Below, piece after piece: positions 34,431-44,371 of a DNA stretch of 64,000 nt (position 1 is its first letter; every line of letters starts with the position of its first letter). The DNA lies in NCBI RefSeq assembly GCF_026213295.1, contig NC_079425.1, positions 28,155,392 through 28,219,391 on the forward strand, given 5' to 3'. The DNA is from Gadus chalcogrammus. Taxonomy: Eukaryota; Chordata; Actinopteri; Gadiformes; Gadidae. A program made the position numbers and the translations under genes. The notes under the pieces are model-generated. The model was given only the letters and a program-made list of their open reading frames with translations, searched no databases and had not been told where the DNA came from.

Positions 34431-35960
34431 GACTGCTAAGATCACAACAAAAACATAACAGTCGTTTAGGTCAGATTTTGCACTACATTTGATCATCGTT
34501 AAAAACCTTTAAGCATGTTCAGGGATCTCAACCTGTATAATTCTCAGGATTTTAAACCTGTTTAAGGCAAAAAGATCTATCAAATGTTTAACTAGAATTC
34601 ACACATAACATAGTATTTTCAGCATGCATTGAAAATTAGCATTTCAGAATATATGACATAAAAATATGAAACTCAAAAAATGATATTTAAAAAAATAGGT
34701 AAAAATAATAAAAATTTAAGATTAAGATTGTCTGCAAGCTTGCACGGATTTGGATAACTCTTATTATCTTTATGTATCGGTTTGCTGTATAAATGTGGGG
34801 GGTTTGGGTTGTCCTATTTTATCAATTCTTATGTTCTCATCTGGTCCGTATTCTCTCATATTTAATTTATACTGTCGAGTGTTGGACACCGCACGCGCGG
34901 TGATTTATGGGAACGATCGCGTACGACACACACACACCGCTCCGCAGGGGTGTGTTTTTGTGAGTCTGGGTGTCGCACGTACGCTCCCCGGGACCAACCT
35001 AGGTCGAGCCCGCTTGTTTCCGTGAATCGTCGGTTTCACGGAGGCGCTCGGTCCGGCTCGGCTCAGTCTTAATCCGGTCCGACCCAGGTCACTCTGTTAA
35101 GTCCCTTCACAACAGTTTACTTTAATACGAATTCAGACCCGTCCGTTTAGCGGGACCAAAGTCTCTCGAAACAATAATAGTTAATACGAAATGATGATGT
35201 ATCTTTTTGCCTTGTCACCCCCTATACACGTCAGTAACAATCAACCAGGTTGGGTTTCTAAGAGCCCAGGTTTTAACGTTGACGCAACTCTCGTGCCTCA
35301 GTACACCGCATGACCCCGAGAGTTGCCTTTGTTGAGTTAATCACGCTTGAGACTAAGCTAGTGCTAAAGAAGTTTCCTATTAAAAGTATACAACTTCCTC
35401 TCAAGAGGCCCTTGAGGTTGGAAGTACCAACGTCCTCTTGGGTGGAGCCAAGGTTGTGTTTCTAAGTCTAGGTACCAACGTCCTCTCGGGTGGAGCCAAG
35501 GTTGGGTTTCTAAGTCTAAACTAAAAAGAAAATAGAGTCTGAACCGAGCGCTACGGTGTCAGAGTCCCTAAGATGAAAATCTATTGCTACGAAGGCCGCT
35601 GTTTTTTGGAAGCAGAAGAGCAAGAGCAGGGCGAGAACACACGGCACCACACCAGCAGCAGAAGAACCAAAAAGACCGACTGGGATTTCTCTGCAGATTT
35701 CCCTGTTTTACTCTCCTGATAACAAAAGATCTTTTGATAAACGTTCCAGAGTTTCCCTTATTTTGCCCGAGGGGCAACACAAGAAGCTTGAAGTTGTGTT
35801 CGTACATCATGGGGTCTAAAGGGACACATGTTCTTTGTATTCCTCCAATGTTTCTCCACAAGGAGACATGTTTAAGCATTCAATTTACTACATAAAAGGG
35901 TATATAATGTAACCAGTTAACTCTATGGTAAGACATTTTAAGGCATATCATTTTAACACA
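34431..35960. other. 3' region of the macro-domain retroelement, no clear gene
   Basis: There is a 48-bp direct duplication at 35424-35519 (GTACCAACGTCCTCTxGGGTGG), GC-rich sequence at 34880-35100 and AT-rich spacer. A 103-codon minus-strand frame at 35568-35879 resembles nothing I know, and I do not call it a gene. Confidence 0.4.
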
Positions 35961-36107
35961 TAAGAAAATCTAAAGTAAGCAATTTACTTTCACACAAGCA
36001 GTTATAAAGAAACCAATTTTCTTTATCCTAAAATATATGTAAGCATTAAAGAAGTTATAAGGTAATCAATTTACCTTATCATAAAATATACGTAAGCATT
36101 AAAGACT

Positions 36108-36885
36108 CACCAATATCACCTTCTCTGGCAAAAACATCCCCCTTTCCACATCCGTCACCAACCTCGGTGTTAAAATGGACCCACAACTTAATTTTGACAC
36201 CCACATCAAACACCTCTGTAAGACAGCTTTATACCACCTCAGGAACATCGCCAAACTCCGCCAATCACTCACCCTGGCTGATGCAGAGAAGCTCGTCCAT
36301 GCCTTTGTCTCCTCCAGGTTGGACTACTGCAATGCACTCCTCATTGGGATCCCTGGCAAGAGCATCCAGAGGCTCCAATACATTCAAAACAGTGCTGCCA
36401 GGGTCCTGATGAGGGTGCGCAAGCATGACCACATCACCCCCATCCTGAAATCACTGCACTGGCTCCCTGTATCACTCAGAATTGTGTACAAGGTCTCCCT
36501 CCTCACCCACCAGTGCCTTCACGGACTTGCCCCCCTCTACCTTCAGGAACTCCTCACCCCCCCGACAAACTCACGTACACTCCGTTCAGGATCCACTCAC
36601 ACCCTCCAAACCCGACATACGAAGCTGTGCACCATGGGTGATCGGGCCTTTTCTGCTGCTGCCCCTAGACTATGGAACGCCCTCCCTGACCACCTGAGGG
36701 CTCCACAGACTACAGCTCTTTTTAAACGGAACCTCAAAACCCATCTCTTTAAAAGAGCATTTAGCTAAACTTTCTTTGAGGTTCCCCCTTTTTAATAGTT
36801 TTTTGGTATTTTTTTCTCTGAAGCACTTTGAGATTCTTGAATATAAAGTGCATTATAAATACAATTTATTATTATTATTATTAAA
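36108..36885 (+). mobile_element. 5'-truncated L2 LINE inserted in the hairpin array
   Basis: It ends with GAAGCACTTTGAGATTCTTG, TATAAAGTGCATTATAAATA and (ATT)n, the standard fish L2 tail. The array unit is broken between GCATTAAAG and AAGTTATAAGG, and both sides continue in register. The TTAAAG at both junctions may be the target duplication. Confidence 0.85.
36175..36768 (+). pseudogene. L2 LINE ORF2 C-terminal fragment
   Basis: A 197-codon open frame downstream of the RT palm: HIKHLCKTALYHLRNIAKLR, SSRLDYCNALLIG, LQYIQNSAARVLMRV, SLHWLPVSLRIVYKVSLL, GDRAFSAAAPRLWNALPDHL and a stop at LFKRAFS. This is the conserved C-terminal region of L2/CR1-type ORF2. It has no frameshift, so the insertion is fairly young. 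The catalytic RT part is absent through 5' truncation. Confidence 0.9.
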
Positions 36886-37351
36886 GAAGTTATAAGGTAA
36901 TCAATTTACCTTATCATAAAATATACGTAAGCATTAAAGAAGTTATAAGGTAATCAATTTACCTTATCTTAGGATATATTTGATACACAATAAGTTATAA
37001 AGCAATCAATTTACTTTATCATAAGAGATACACAAGAAGTTTATAAAGAAACCAATTTTCTTTATCATAAGAGATACACAAGAAGTTATAAAGAAACCAA
37101 TTTTCTTTATCATAAGATATGAGATACACAATATATATGGTGACCTTGTTGAAAGCATGGTGTCACAGCATGATTCCGGAGTGATTCTGGAACGGCTAGG
37201 TGCATCAATATAGTGAGTCCTATCGGGACACACGTCATCCTCCCATGCACCTATGCCGTATCAGTATATGTGCATATGTGTACTTGTGTATGCGTGAGTG
37301 TATGTGTACTAGTGTGTGGGTGTTGTCATTGTGGGGGCCCCAGTTCTCTGT

Positions 37352-38152
37352 TTATGTGCGCCTAGGCCTGGGGGGTCCAACTTCATCCGAAGTCGGAGCC
37401 CAATCCCAGATGGAAGGGGTTTGGGGTTGTTCCAAGTAGATGATGTGTCGTCCATTGTCGCCTTCCAGGATACAGAATCTCTTCCTTGTGGGGAGATGAA
37501 AAAACAGCTTCCGGGACAGGTGTACAATGCTCTGGTTAGAATACCTCCTGGTGTTCTCTGGTGAGGAGGCGACGAGAGTGGAGTACGGCATCAGGTGGTC
37601 AGCTTCTCTGATGGAGTTGAGAGGCCAGATGTGTTGGTAGACCTCATTTAGCTGGGGCCATCCTCGGGGTCCCAACCGGAGACCGCAAATGTGGTCGAAG
37701 GTCCACTCTGGGTCCTTCAACTTGTGGTTGTTTGTTTTGGACCACTTTCCCCCCTGGAACTGGAGCAGCTGGTTCCTGCCTGCTCCTGGATCCCGGGAAA
37801 CCACCTCAGAGGGAAGATGGGAGCCTTTCCCCCGAGTATGTTGGGAGTATCCTGGTCGTTGAGCAGAGAGGGACCTAGTGTGGCCCCGTACGAGGGCCCC
37901 AACGCCCATCAGGGGTGGAGACCGCATTGGAGTTGTGTCTCTTGGTACCGCACGAGTCCTGAAGTTTGGTCCTCCTTGGGCATGAGTGTTAGATGCAGGA
38001 GAGAGAAATCCATGGCTGCTCATTTCTCTAGGCTGTCTGAGTCTCGTCTGGTTGTCGCCCCGTCCCCTTGTTAGATCATAATGCTCCCTTCTTGAGTGGG
38101 GAGCTTGGGACACCCATCTAGTCTGTGGCCCCTGGGGGTATTCGCGGGACAT
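37352..38152 (-). CDS. Basic protein of the macro-domain retroelement, function unknown
   Basis: 266 codons from ATG at 38152. It is rich in Arg, Pro, Gln and Ser (MSREYPQGPQTRWVSQ, HYDLTRGRGDNQTRLRQPRE) in the first half. The more globular second half has WTFDHICGLRLGPRGWPQLN and SRKLFFHLPTRKRFCILEGD. There is no CCHC knuckle, DTG protease or RT motif. The first 82 bp overlap the end of the acidic ORF in another frame, so the two may be one gene joined by frameshift, splicing or an assembly error. A nucleic-acid-binding role is suggested only by its basic, low-complexity character. Confidence 0.5.
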   Translation of the reverse strand: MSREYPQGPQTRWVSQAPHSRREHYDLTRGRGDNQTRLRQPREMSSHGFLSPASNTHAQGGPNFRTRAVPRDTTPMRSPPLMGVGALVRGHTRSLSAQRPGYSQHTRGKGSHLPSEVVSRDPGAGRNQLLQFQGGKWSKTNNHKLKDPEWTFDHICGLRLGPRGWPQLNEVYQHIWPLNSIREADHLMPYSTLVASSPENTRRYSNQSIVHLSRKLFFHLPTRKRFCILEGDNGRHIIYLEQPQTPSIWDWAPTSDEVGPPRPRRT

Positions 38153-38829
38153 TGATAGATCATTACTTCTCTGGGTGCTAGCCCTTGGTTAGCTGGGGGA
38201 TTCCTTTGGCCATAAACGGGAGAAGAAAGTGAAGACAACACCCTGGCTCCCTTGGTTTTACTATCTACTACTATTCTGTCTCCTGGGTCGCATCGATATT
38301 TAGTATATGGGTTAGGGTTAGGAAAATGACTGTCATTAGGATAATGACAGTCATTGTCACTAGGCGAGGAGCTTTCAGTCTCTAAGTTAAACGTTACCCT
38401 CCTTTCGTCTGAAGGGGCTTCCGTAATTTCCCCGTCTGAATTATCCTGTTCCCCCTGAGGCAATTCTCCATTGTCCCCAGTGAGGTCGCCTATTCCTTGA
38501 ATAAACGATTCTAGGAAAAAGGGGTCTGAGGTGTCCGCGTCAAGGTCAATTTGAATTGGGCTGTTATGGTGATCTTCCATCACCTGGTCGATTACTTCTT
38601 GCATTTCTACCGCTAACGTGCTTCCTATATATCCCACGTCACGTGGGGTGTCATCCGAGATTTTTAAGGGAGTTTTGGATATCTTATTTCGGGTTGGATA
38701 GCTTGGTCCACCTAATGTGGGCCATTCTTCGAAAGAATAAGTGATTACAACGTTGGACATGCTTTCTACTATACCAGCCACCTCCGTGTCTGCCGTAGCT
38801 CTAGCTGGTCCGCTATTGTTTTCAGTCAT
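38071..38829 (-). CDS. Acidic protein of the macro-domain retroelement, function unknown
   Basis: 252 codons from ATG at 38829. The middle is strongly acidic (IQIDLDADTSDPFFLESFIQ, DNSDGEITEAPSDERR), with Ser/Asn/Pro-rich stretches towards the end. It resembles a disordered regulatory or phosphoprotein-like polypeptide. No family is recognised. It lies 146 bp downstream of the membrane-protein gene and overlaps the next, basic ORF, so the cluster reads like a compact viral gene set. Confidence 0.5.
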   Translation of the reverse strand: MTENNSGPARATADTEVAGIVESMSNVVITYSFEEWPTLGGPSYPTRNKISKTPLKISDDTPRDVGYIGSTLAVEMQEVIDQVMEDHHNSPIQIDLDADTSDPFFLESFIQGIGDLTGDNGELPQGEQDNSDGEITEAPSDERRVTFNLETESSSPSDNDCHYPNDSHFPNPNPYTKYRCDPGDRIVVDSKTKGARVLSSLSSPVYGQRNPPANQGLAPREVMIYQCPANTPRGHRLDGCPKLPTQEGSIMI

Positions 38830-38975
38830 TCCTCCTGTCTCTGGTGTGGGGGTTTCCGGAGATCCATCTGGCTGTATGGGCTGGGTTAGGCCAGTGATTA
38901 GTTAACAGTTTTTATTAGTATAGGAAAGGGGAAAGGAGTTTTCGGTCAGAGTCTTCTTGACACTGACCCTAGATG

Positions 38976-39563
38976 TTAGTTACTCTTCACCCGTCCCGCC
39001 ACATAATTAGCATAACAGATTACAGCCCATGCCGGATCTATTTCAACAACCGTACTTAGTACACAGGCTGTGGTTATTATTGCTACCTGACTAGCTATTT
39101 TCTCACATTGTTTCCGTAGGCTGCCTTGGGAGTTTCTATTGAGCTGGTCTAAGTACGTGAGGTAGATAATAACCAGGCTTACAGCCACTCCTAGATTAAT
39201 GAGTGTCTTGTTCTCCCCTCCTAAATATTCTATAACATGTCCTAGTACGGAGACAACATACATGAGAAAATTCACACAAGTCCATCCCCTTAGCTTGACT
39301 GGTAGGTACATTTGATATAGGAATATAATATTGTAGGATGGAATGATTGCTCCAGTATAATAAAAAGCTGCATAGGCCTTAAGTAGGTATAGAAATGCTA
39401 ATGCTCCTCCCATTAACCTTCCTTCTTTTAAGAGGTGGAAGCAGGCCATGATAGAGTACATAACTATAGCAAACATGTCTCTATAGAATATGGTTCGAAA
39501 TATTACCTGGGTTAAACCAGTGATCTCGGACTCTCCCGGGGTGCAATTGTTTGCTCCCTCCAT
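38976..39563 (-). CDS. Multi-pass membrane protein of the macro-domain retroelement, unknown family
   Basis: 195 codons from ATG at 39563; the frame is open further upstream to 39617 without an ATG, so an upstream exon is possible. About five hydrophobic segments are visible, e.g. MFAIVMYSIMACFHLL, MGGALAFLYLLKAYAAFYYT, CVNFLMYVVSVLGHVI, INLGVAVSLVIIYLTYL and IASQVAIITTACVLSTVV. They are separated by short charged loops, with one N-glycosylation sequon (NKT). The C-terminus is short and basic (GRVKSN). It does not have the layout of a retroviral envelope: no signal peptide, furin site or fusion peptide is recognisable. Confidence 0.55.
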   Translation of the reverse strand: MEGANNCTPGESEITGLTQVIFRTIFYRDMFAIVMYSIMACFHLLKEGRLMGGALAFLYLLKAYAAFYYTGAIIPSYNIIFLYQMYLPVKLRGWTCVNFLMYVVSVLGHVIEYLGGENKTLINLGVAVSLVIIYLTYLDQLNRNSQGSLRKQCEKIASQVAIITTACVLSTVVEIDPAWAVICYANYVAGRVKSN

Positions 39564-40362
39564 GGTGTCGAGGTCATATTGCTTGCCATATTCTATCAGG
39601 ATTTCCGGGCTGCTCAAGTTTTGCTTCTGTCTGGGCTCGGTGTGGAGTGAAGGTAGAATCTGTAGGACTTGGCTGCAGCTTGATTCTTGTCTCTTGTGAG
39701 TCTATATGTGTTGGTCTGTTTGTTAAGATAAAATCATGTGGTATAGGCCGGCCTACTTTACGCATTACTCCCCTCATGCTTCTTTACATGGGACGATTGT
39801 TTGCTGCAAAAATTTCTTACAAGTTGCCCAAGGCTTATTTTGATCATATAGCATATGACCCCTAAGTATAAAAGGCCCAGCAAGCCATAACCCCACCATA
39901 TCAATAGAGTCTTTATTAGGGGCCAGATCCATCCTCCTACGGTGTATATTATGCTTTGTGTAACGTCACCTGCTGTTGTCAGGGCAGCTCCACCAATGTG
40001 GAGCTGCAGTGACCCCCAGCAGGTTCATGTGGTTCCTCTTGGGGAACCTTTTGCTCCGTGTACATAGCCGTTAACAACCTCTGGGTCTTGCAGGTTGGCT
40101 ACATCCTTGCTGTATTTTTTATCTTTCTTCAACCCTGTCCATACAGGGAGAAAACATTTGGTATTACACTTCACACATGTTCCTGGTGTCACATGTGTAT
40201 CTGTTGAAGTTTAGTTCTCTAAACTCTGAATGTGGCCCTTCGGGCCCTCGGCCCTCATAAAGGGGGTTCTCTGACCACTTGGTGCCGTGTGATCCGCTCG
40301 CCCCTGCCATCTGAAAAACAGGGTTAAGGTGTGTCCAAGAGTTATTGTTTCGCGATCCGCTT

Positions 40363-42200
40363 TTAACTAAAAAAAGTGGAACTAGTTCCCAACATCCTCC
40401 CATTAAAGCGGGAGCGAAATTGATAGGCTCCTCCCAGTCCCCCCGGGTTTACAGCAGAGCAACATACAACATGGTGAGGCTGATCGTGAGAGAAGGGGGG
40501 GCAAGGCAGATACATCATGTTCGCATATAAAACTTTTTTCCAGATAAATAGATTTTTATGACCGCAAGTCATTTCTACAATTGCTAATTTTATACATCCG
40601 ACGTCCAAAAATTCACTCCGTAGTATCACCGCAATTTCATTCAATACTCCATTTTTACATTCATTATTAGTATTATCAATCTTCGCTGCTATTTTATTCA
40701 TACAGGTTTTTTCATTAATACACGGGTATTTGTCAGGGTCTATATCCCTACACCTGTATCCTGGCACTCCCTGCCTCCTTCCTCTCGGTGGGTTATACAT
40801 TTCGTATTCCCCTTCTCCTTCACTCTCTTCTTCATACCTCTCTTCTTCTAAGAAAGGTGGTTGTGGTCTTTGTCTGCCCGTTGACTTTGATTGTTCCTTG
40901 GCGGAATTTTGATTCCGGGTCGGGGGTTCCTCCTTTTGTGCCTTCAGGGATCTGTGGGACCATTCTGGGTGTTTATGAGATGGGAGTGTGTGATTCTCTT
41001 CCCTTTGTTGCCGGCGGGGTTCGGGATACCGATAGTCTGGTACCGGGTATAGGTCATGAGTCCTCTGCACCTGACTATGCATGGGGTCTCTTCCACGGTT
41101 AGGGTTGATCAGTCCCCTAACTGGGATTGGCCTTACTATTATTGGAGCCGGATTTAAATCTGGGGTGGCCATGTCCATTAGTGTGGGATATAGTACTGGA
41201 GCATGGTCCTGTTCCGGGTTAACCCAGAAGGCCGGATGGTGTGGCCCCACCAGTTCCGAACCCTCATGGTTATATGCGGGGGGTCTGTATTGGTCAAAAA
41301 CCTGGGTCCCCTTGGTTGGTGGGGCCCCCGGTTGTGTTGGTCTTCTTTGTGGCCCGTAGACCAATTCGGCTTGGGGGGTTCCTCTACTCCGGGGGTGGTC
41401 GAGAGTTACTCGATCTGTCAATTGTTCCGTCAATTCTTCATACTCTTCTACCGAGTGGGTCACCAAAGTGAAGCGAATGGTGGGGTTTGCCCAGATCAGT
41501 CTATGGAAGGCCAAGGTAAACGCATGTGTTTCATATTGGAAACCACCACCTCCAAACACTGGCAGGACAATCCTGATTGGGGGGGTTCTCCCATATCGAG
41601 TACCGTCTGTATTCCTAGGTTCATCACTTCCTCTAGCACCGCCTGTTGGTCTTCGACAGTCTGGTGCCCCTGCCTGGGGAGGTAGCAGCAATGCACTATT
41701 CCCACCAGTCCATGCTCCTTGTTTGTTTGTAGGTGGGCTGATGGGGTGTGGAATGGTAGCCGGTTATTTAGCCTTTGATCCTGAGTAAATCTATCCGTTA
41801 GCGTGGGGAATCTATCCCTCAGTGCTCGAGCGGCACCCGAATCGTGAGCTAGATTTGGATTGGTGGGATTCAACACGTAAACCTTTTCTCCTGGTCCTCG
41901 GGGCAGAGGACAGCTCCACAGGTCGCCCTGGTATATGGTCACCTGTCCCTCCTGCCATGGTCCTCTTATGAAGTCTGAGGGCGCCCATGGCCCTGGTACC
42001 ACGGACCCAGGTCTCTCTATCACCTGGGAGTTTCTTCGAGGAGGGACCGGGGAAAGGGCGTGTGGCGTTAATGCTCTCCTCTGTCTTTCATGTCCAGGTT
42101 CTCCCTGAGGCTCTTCATATCCTTCCGAGATCTCCCCGTCCTTCAGGGTATCTACATCGACATCTCGCTCCCCTATCTCAGAGGCAGCCGTTCTGCTCAT
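40363..42200 (-). CDS. Macro-domain protein with long disordered tail (frame-broken)
   Basis: The first frame runs from ATG at 42200 to 41496; the second covers 41691-40363. After an acidic N-terminus (GERDVDVDTLKDGEISEGYE) comes a macro domain: GDLWSCPL, KVYVLNPTNPNLAHDSGAAR (the NPxN and glycine-loop region), then GIVHCCYLP and the helix before GIQTVLDM. The domain's last strand-loop-helix, IVLPVFGGGGFQYETHAF, and LVTHSVEEYEELTEQL are in the other frame. The break is near a run of seven C at about 41579-41585. The tail is Pro/Arg/Gln-rich, then acidic, ending in a Cys-rich stretch (PCINEKTCMNKIAAKI). Macro domains bind ADP-ribose or remove it. Catalytic competence cannot be judged. Confidence 0.7.
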
Positions 42201-42477
42201 GTTTTTATTTTTATTTATTTTATTTTTTATATTGAACATTTTTAGGGGGAATTTTTACTTTTAACGCAGGTTACTCCTTTTTTTAACCTAATCTATATTT
42301 AGGTGGGATTTTGGTTTCAGCTAAGATAACTTATTTTACTCTCTCCTATTGAAACTTCTAAGTGGACTTTTTATTTATTTAACTCAGGTTGCCTCTTTAT
42401 TAATGGGATTTTATTTTTAACTAGAACGACCCTTTTATCAAACTTAACTATACTTAATCTTACTTACGCTCCGGGGG

Positions 42478-43690
42478 TTAACCCGTTTTACCAGGTGGAA
42501 TATTATTTCTTATCACAAATCAAATTACTCCATGACGAGAAATAACTCCGTTGACAACCTGCTTTATCTAACTAGGGAAGGGGCAACCCTTTTATTACCA
42601 GGTGGGAAAAAAGCTCTATTAAGTATAACTCCGTTGACAACCTATATAACTAGGTGGAATATTTCCCTCAACAAATATAACTCCCTCACCAACCTGTTTC
42701 AATACTTTAGGGGGCCAACCCTTTTATTACTAGGTGGAATATTATTTCTTATCACAAATGTAATTACTCCATGAAAAAAATAACTCCGTTGCCAACCTTC
42801 ATTAATAGGGGGAGGGGTAACCTTTTTTACCAGGTCGAAAGTATGCTATATCAGAGAATGACCCCGTTGCCAACCTATATAACTAGGTGGGATATCACCC
42901 TCGACAAATATAGCTCCTCTGCCACACCTGCACTATACTATAAGGGGGGGGGAAGAGGGGAAATTTTTTTTTCCTAGGCAGACAAAGCTTTTATCACGAA
43001 CCAAATTACTCCATGACAAAAGATGACTTTTTTAATACCTTCATAAACCAGTTGAGACCCCCTTGGCCAGGTGGAAATTCAGCTCTATTAGAAATGACTC
43101 CGTTGCCAACCTATACAACTAGGTGGAATATCACCCTCAATAAATACAACTTCCTTTAGCAAACCTGCTCTATTTACTATGAAGGGGGGGGGGGAAAGAC
43201 CCTCTCTACCAGGTGGAAAATTAGCTCTATTAAGAATAACCCCGTTACCCACCTTACGATAAGGTGGAACGTCAACCTCAACAAATAACTTCTTCGCCTA
43301 CCTGCTTTAATCCACGAAAGGGGGGGGGGGGGGTGGGCGGGGCTAGAAACCCTTTCTAGCAGGTGGAAAATTAACTTATAACTTCCTTTGCCAACCTGCG
43401 TTAATCCACGAAAGGGGGGAGGGAAACCAGGGGAAAAACCCTCTTATAACAAGTGGAAATTAGTTCTACGCAAGAATGACTCCTTTAGCGACCTATACAA
43501 CTAGGTAGGATATCACCCTCAACAAATATAACTCCTTTAGCCACCTGCTCTTCCATTAAGGGGGGGGAAAACCCTTTTTTACCAGGTAGAATAGTATTTC
43601 TATGAAGAATAACTCTTGCTAACCCTCGTCAAGGTAGCAAGGCCTCTTAGAAAGAAATTTCTCCTTTAGCAACCTGCTTTAAAATCTTTT
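42478..43690 (-). repeat. Degenerate tandem array of hairpin units (5' array)
   Basis: Repeated blocks of CTCCGTTGCCAACCTATATA, ACTAGGTGGAATATCACCCT and poly-G segments. Each block pairs ACCTN with NAGGT: ACCTA/TAGGT (42640-42655 and three similar), CCACCTTA/TAAGGTGG (perfect 8-bp stem, 43249-43267) and ACCTG/CAGGT (e.g. 43543-43587, enclosing a GGGG...CCC inner stem). Stem variants are compensated. The array lies directly upstream (minus sense) of the macro-domain gene. Confidence 0.65.
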
Positions 43691-43734
43691 AGGTGGCTAG
43701 CCTATTGTATCCGTAACGATTATTCAAGTAAGGC

Positions 43735-44320
43735 TGTCTGGTTTTTCCGGACCAGTCAGGCCTCCTAACATAATATATACGATGGCCTGGCTTTTTAGAC
43801 CAGTAGGCGCCGTTCTATCCTCGAAGACAAAAACGGTCTGGCTTTTTAGACCAGTAGAACCCGTTCAATTTCGAAGACAGAGACGGCCCTGGCTTTTTAG
43901 ACCAGTAGGCGCCGTTCTATCTTCGAAGACAAAAACGGTCTGGCTTTTTAGACCAGTAGAACCCGTTCAATTTTGAAGACAGAGACGGCCCTGGCTTTTT
44001 AGACCAGTAGGCTCCGATCAATTTTCGAAGACAAAAACGGCCTAGCTTTTTAGACCAGTCGGACCCGTGGAACGCTACTCTTAGCACAATTACCTATCTT
44101 ATTAGACTATTTTATTTTTAGGTGAGATGGTACCTTTAATAAAATTATTTTATTTATTTTTATTTTATTTTATTTTATTTTATGGGGCTAACTTAATTTA
44201 TCCTTTAAGTCTATTTAGATAGGGCTGCCTGGTTCTCCTGACCAGTCGGGCCTCTGTTTAATTTTGAAGTCAAAACGGCCTGGTTTTTTAGACCACTCGG
44301 ACCCGTTTAACTTGAAAATT
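43735..44320 (-). repeat. 51-bp tandem repeats with CTGG...CCAG hairpins
   Basis: About six units of 51 bp (higher-order period 102) with core GGTCTGGCTTTTTAGACCAG alternate GTAGGCGCCGTTCTATC and GTAGAACCCGTTCAATT tails. Outlying units at 43740 (CTGGTTTTTCCGGACCAG) and 44230 (CTGGTTCTCCTGACCAG) keep the stem while the loop changes. It lies upstream of the previous array and ends at the hAT element. Confidence 0.8.
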
Positions 44321-44371
44321 AAATCGAATAGAAATAAAAGCAAGGTGTAACGTTACTTTTAGCACAAATAC

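Larger units (their letters stand above)
35971..37110 (-). repeat. Tandem array of eight hairpins with compensatory stem changes (3' array)
   Basis: Units of about 53 bp each contain a 7-9 bp inverted repeat around a 5-base loop. On the plus strand they are: 35972-35990, 36004-36026, 36057-36079, 36892-36914, 36945-36967, 36997-37019, 37043-37065 and 37088-37110. Stems are AAAGTAA, ATAAAGAAA, ATAAGGTAA (three), ATAAAGCAA and ATAAAGAAA (two), each with its complement on the other side. Two stem positions change on both sides together. The one mismatch becomes a G-U pair in minus-strand RNA. In that sense the loop is AUUGN. An L2 LINE has inserted between the third and fourth hairpins. Confidence 0.8.

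Noticed and set aside
35568..35879. 103-codon minus-strand frame upstream of the LTR (and a mirror frame on the plus strand)
   Set aside because: Open on both strands, no recognisable domain, and compositionally like the surrounding spacer.
40164..40403. 79-codon minus-strand frame between macro gene and membrane-protein gene
   Set aside because: Short, no motif, overlaps the end of the macro ORF; nothing beyond an ATG supports it.
43782..43976. 64-codon frame of WLFRPV repeats
   Set aside because: Translation of the 51-bp repeat array on the strand opposite to the element's genes.
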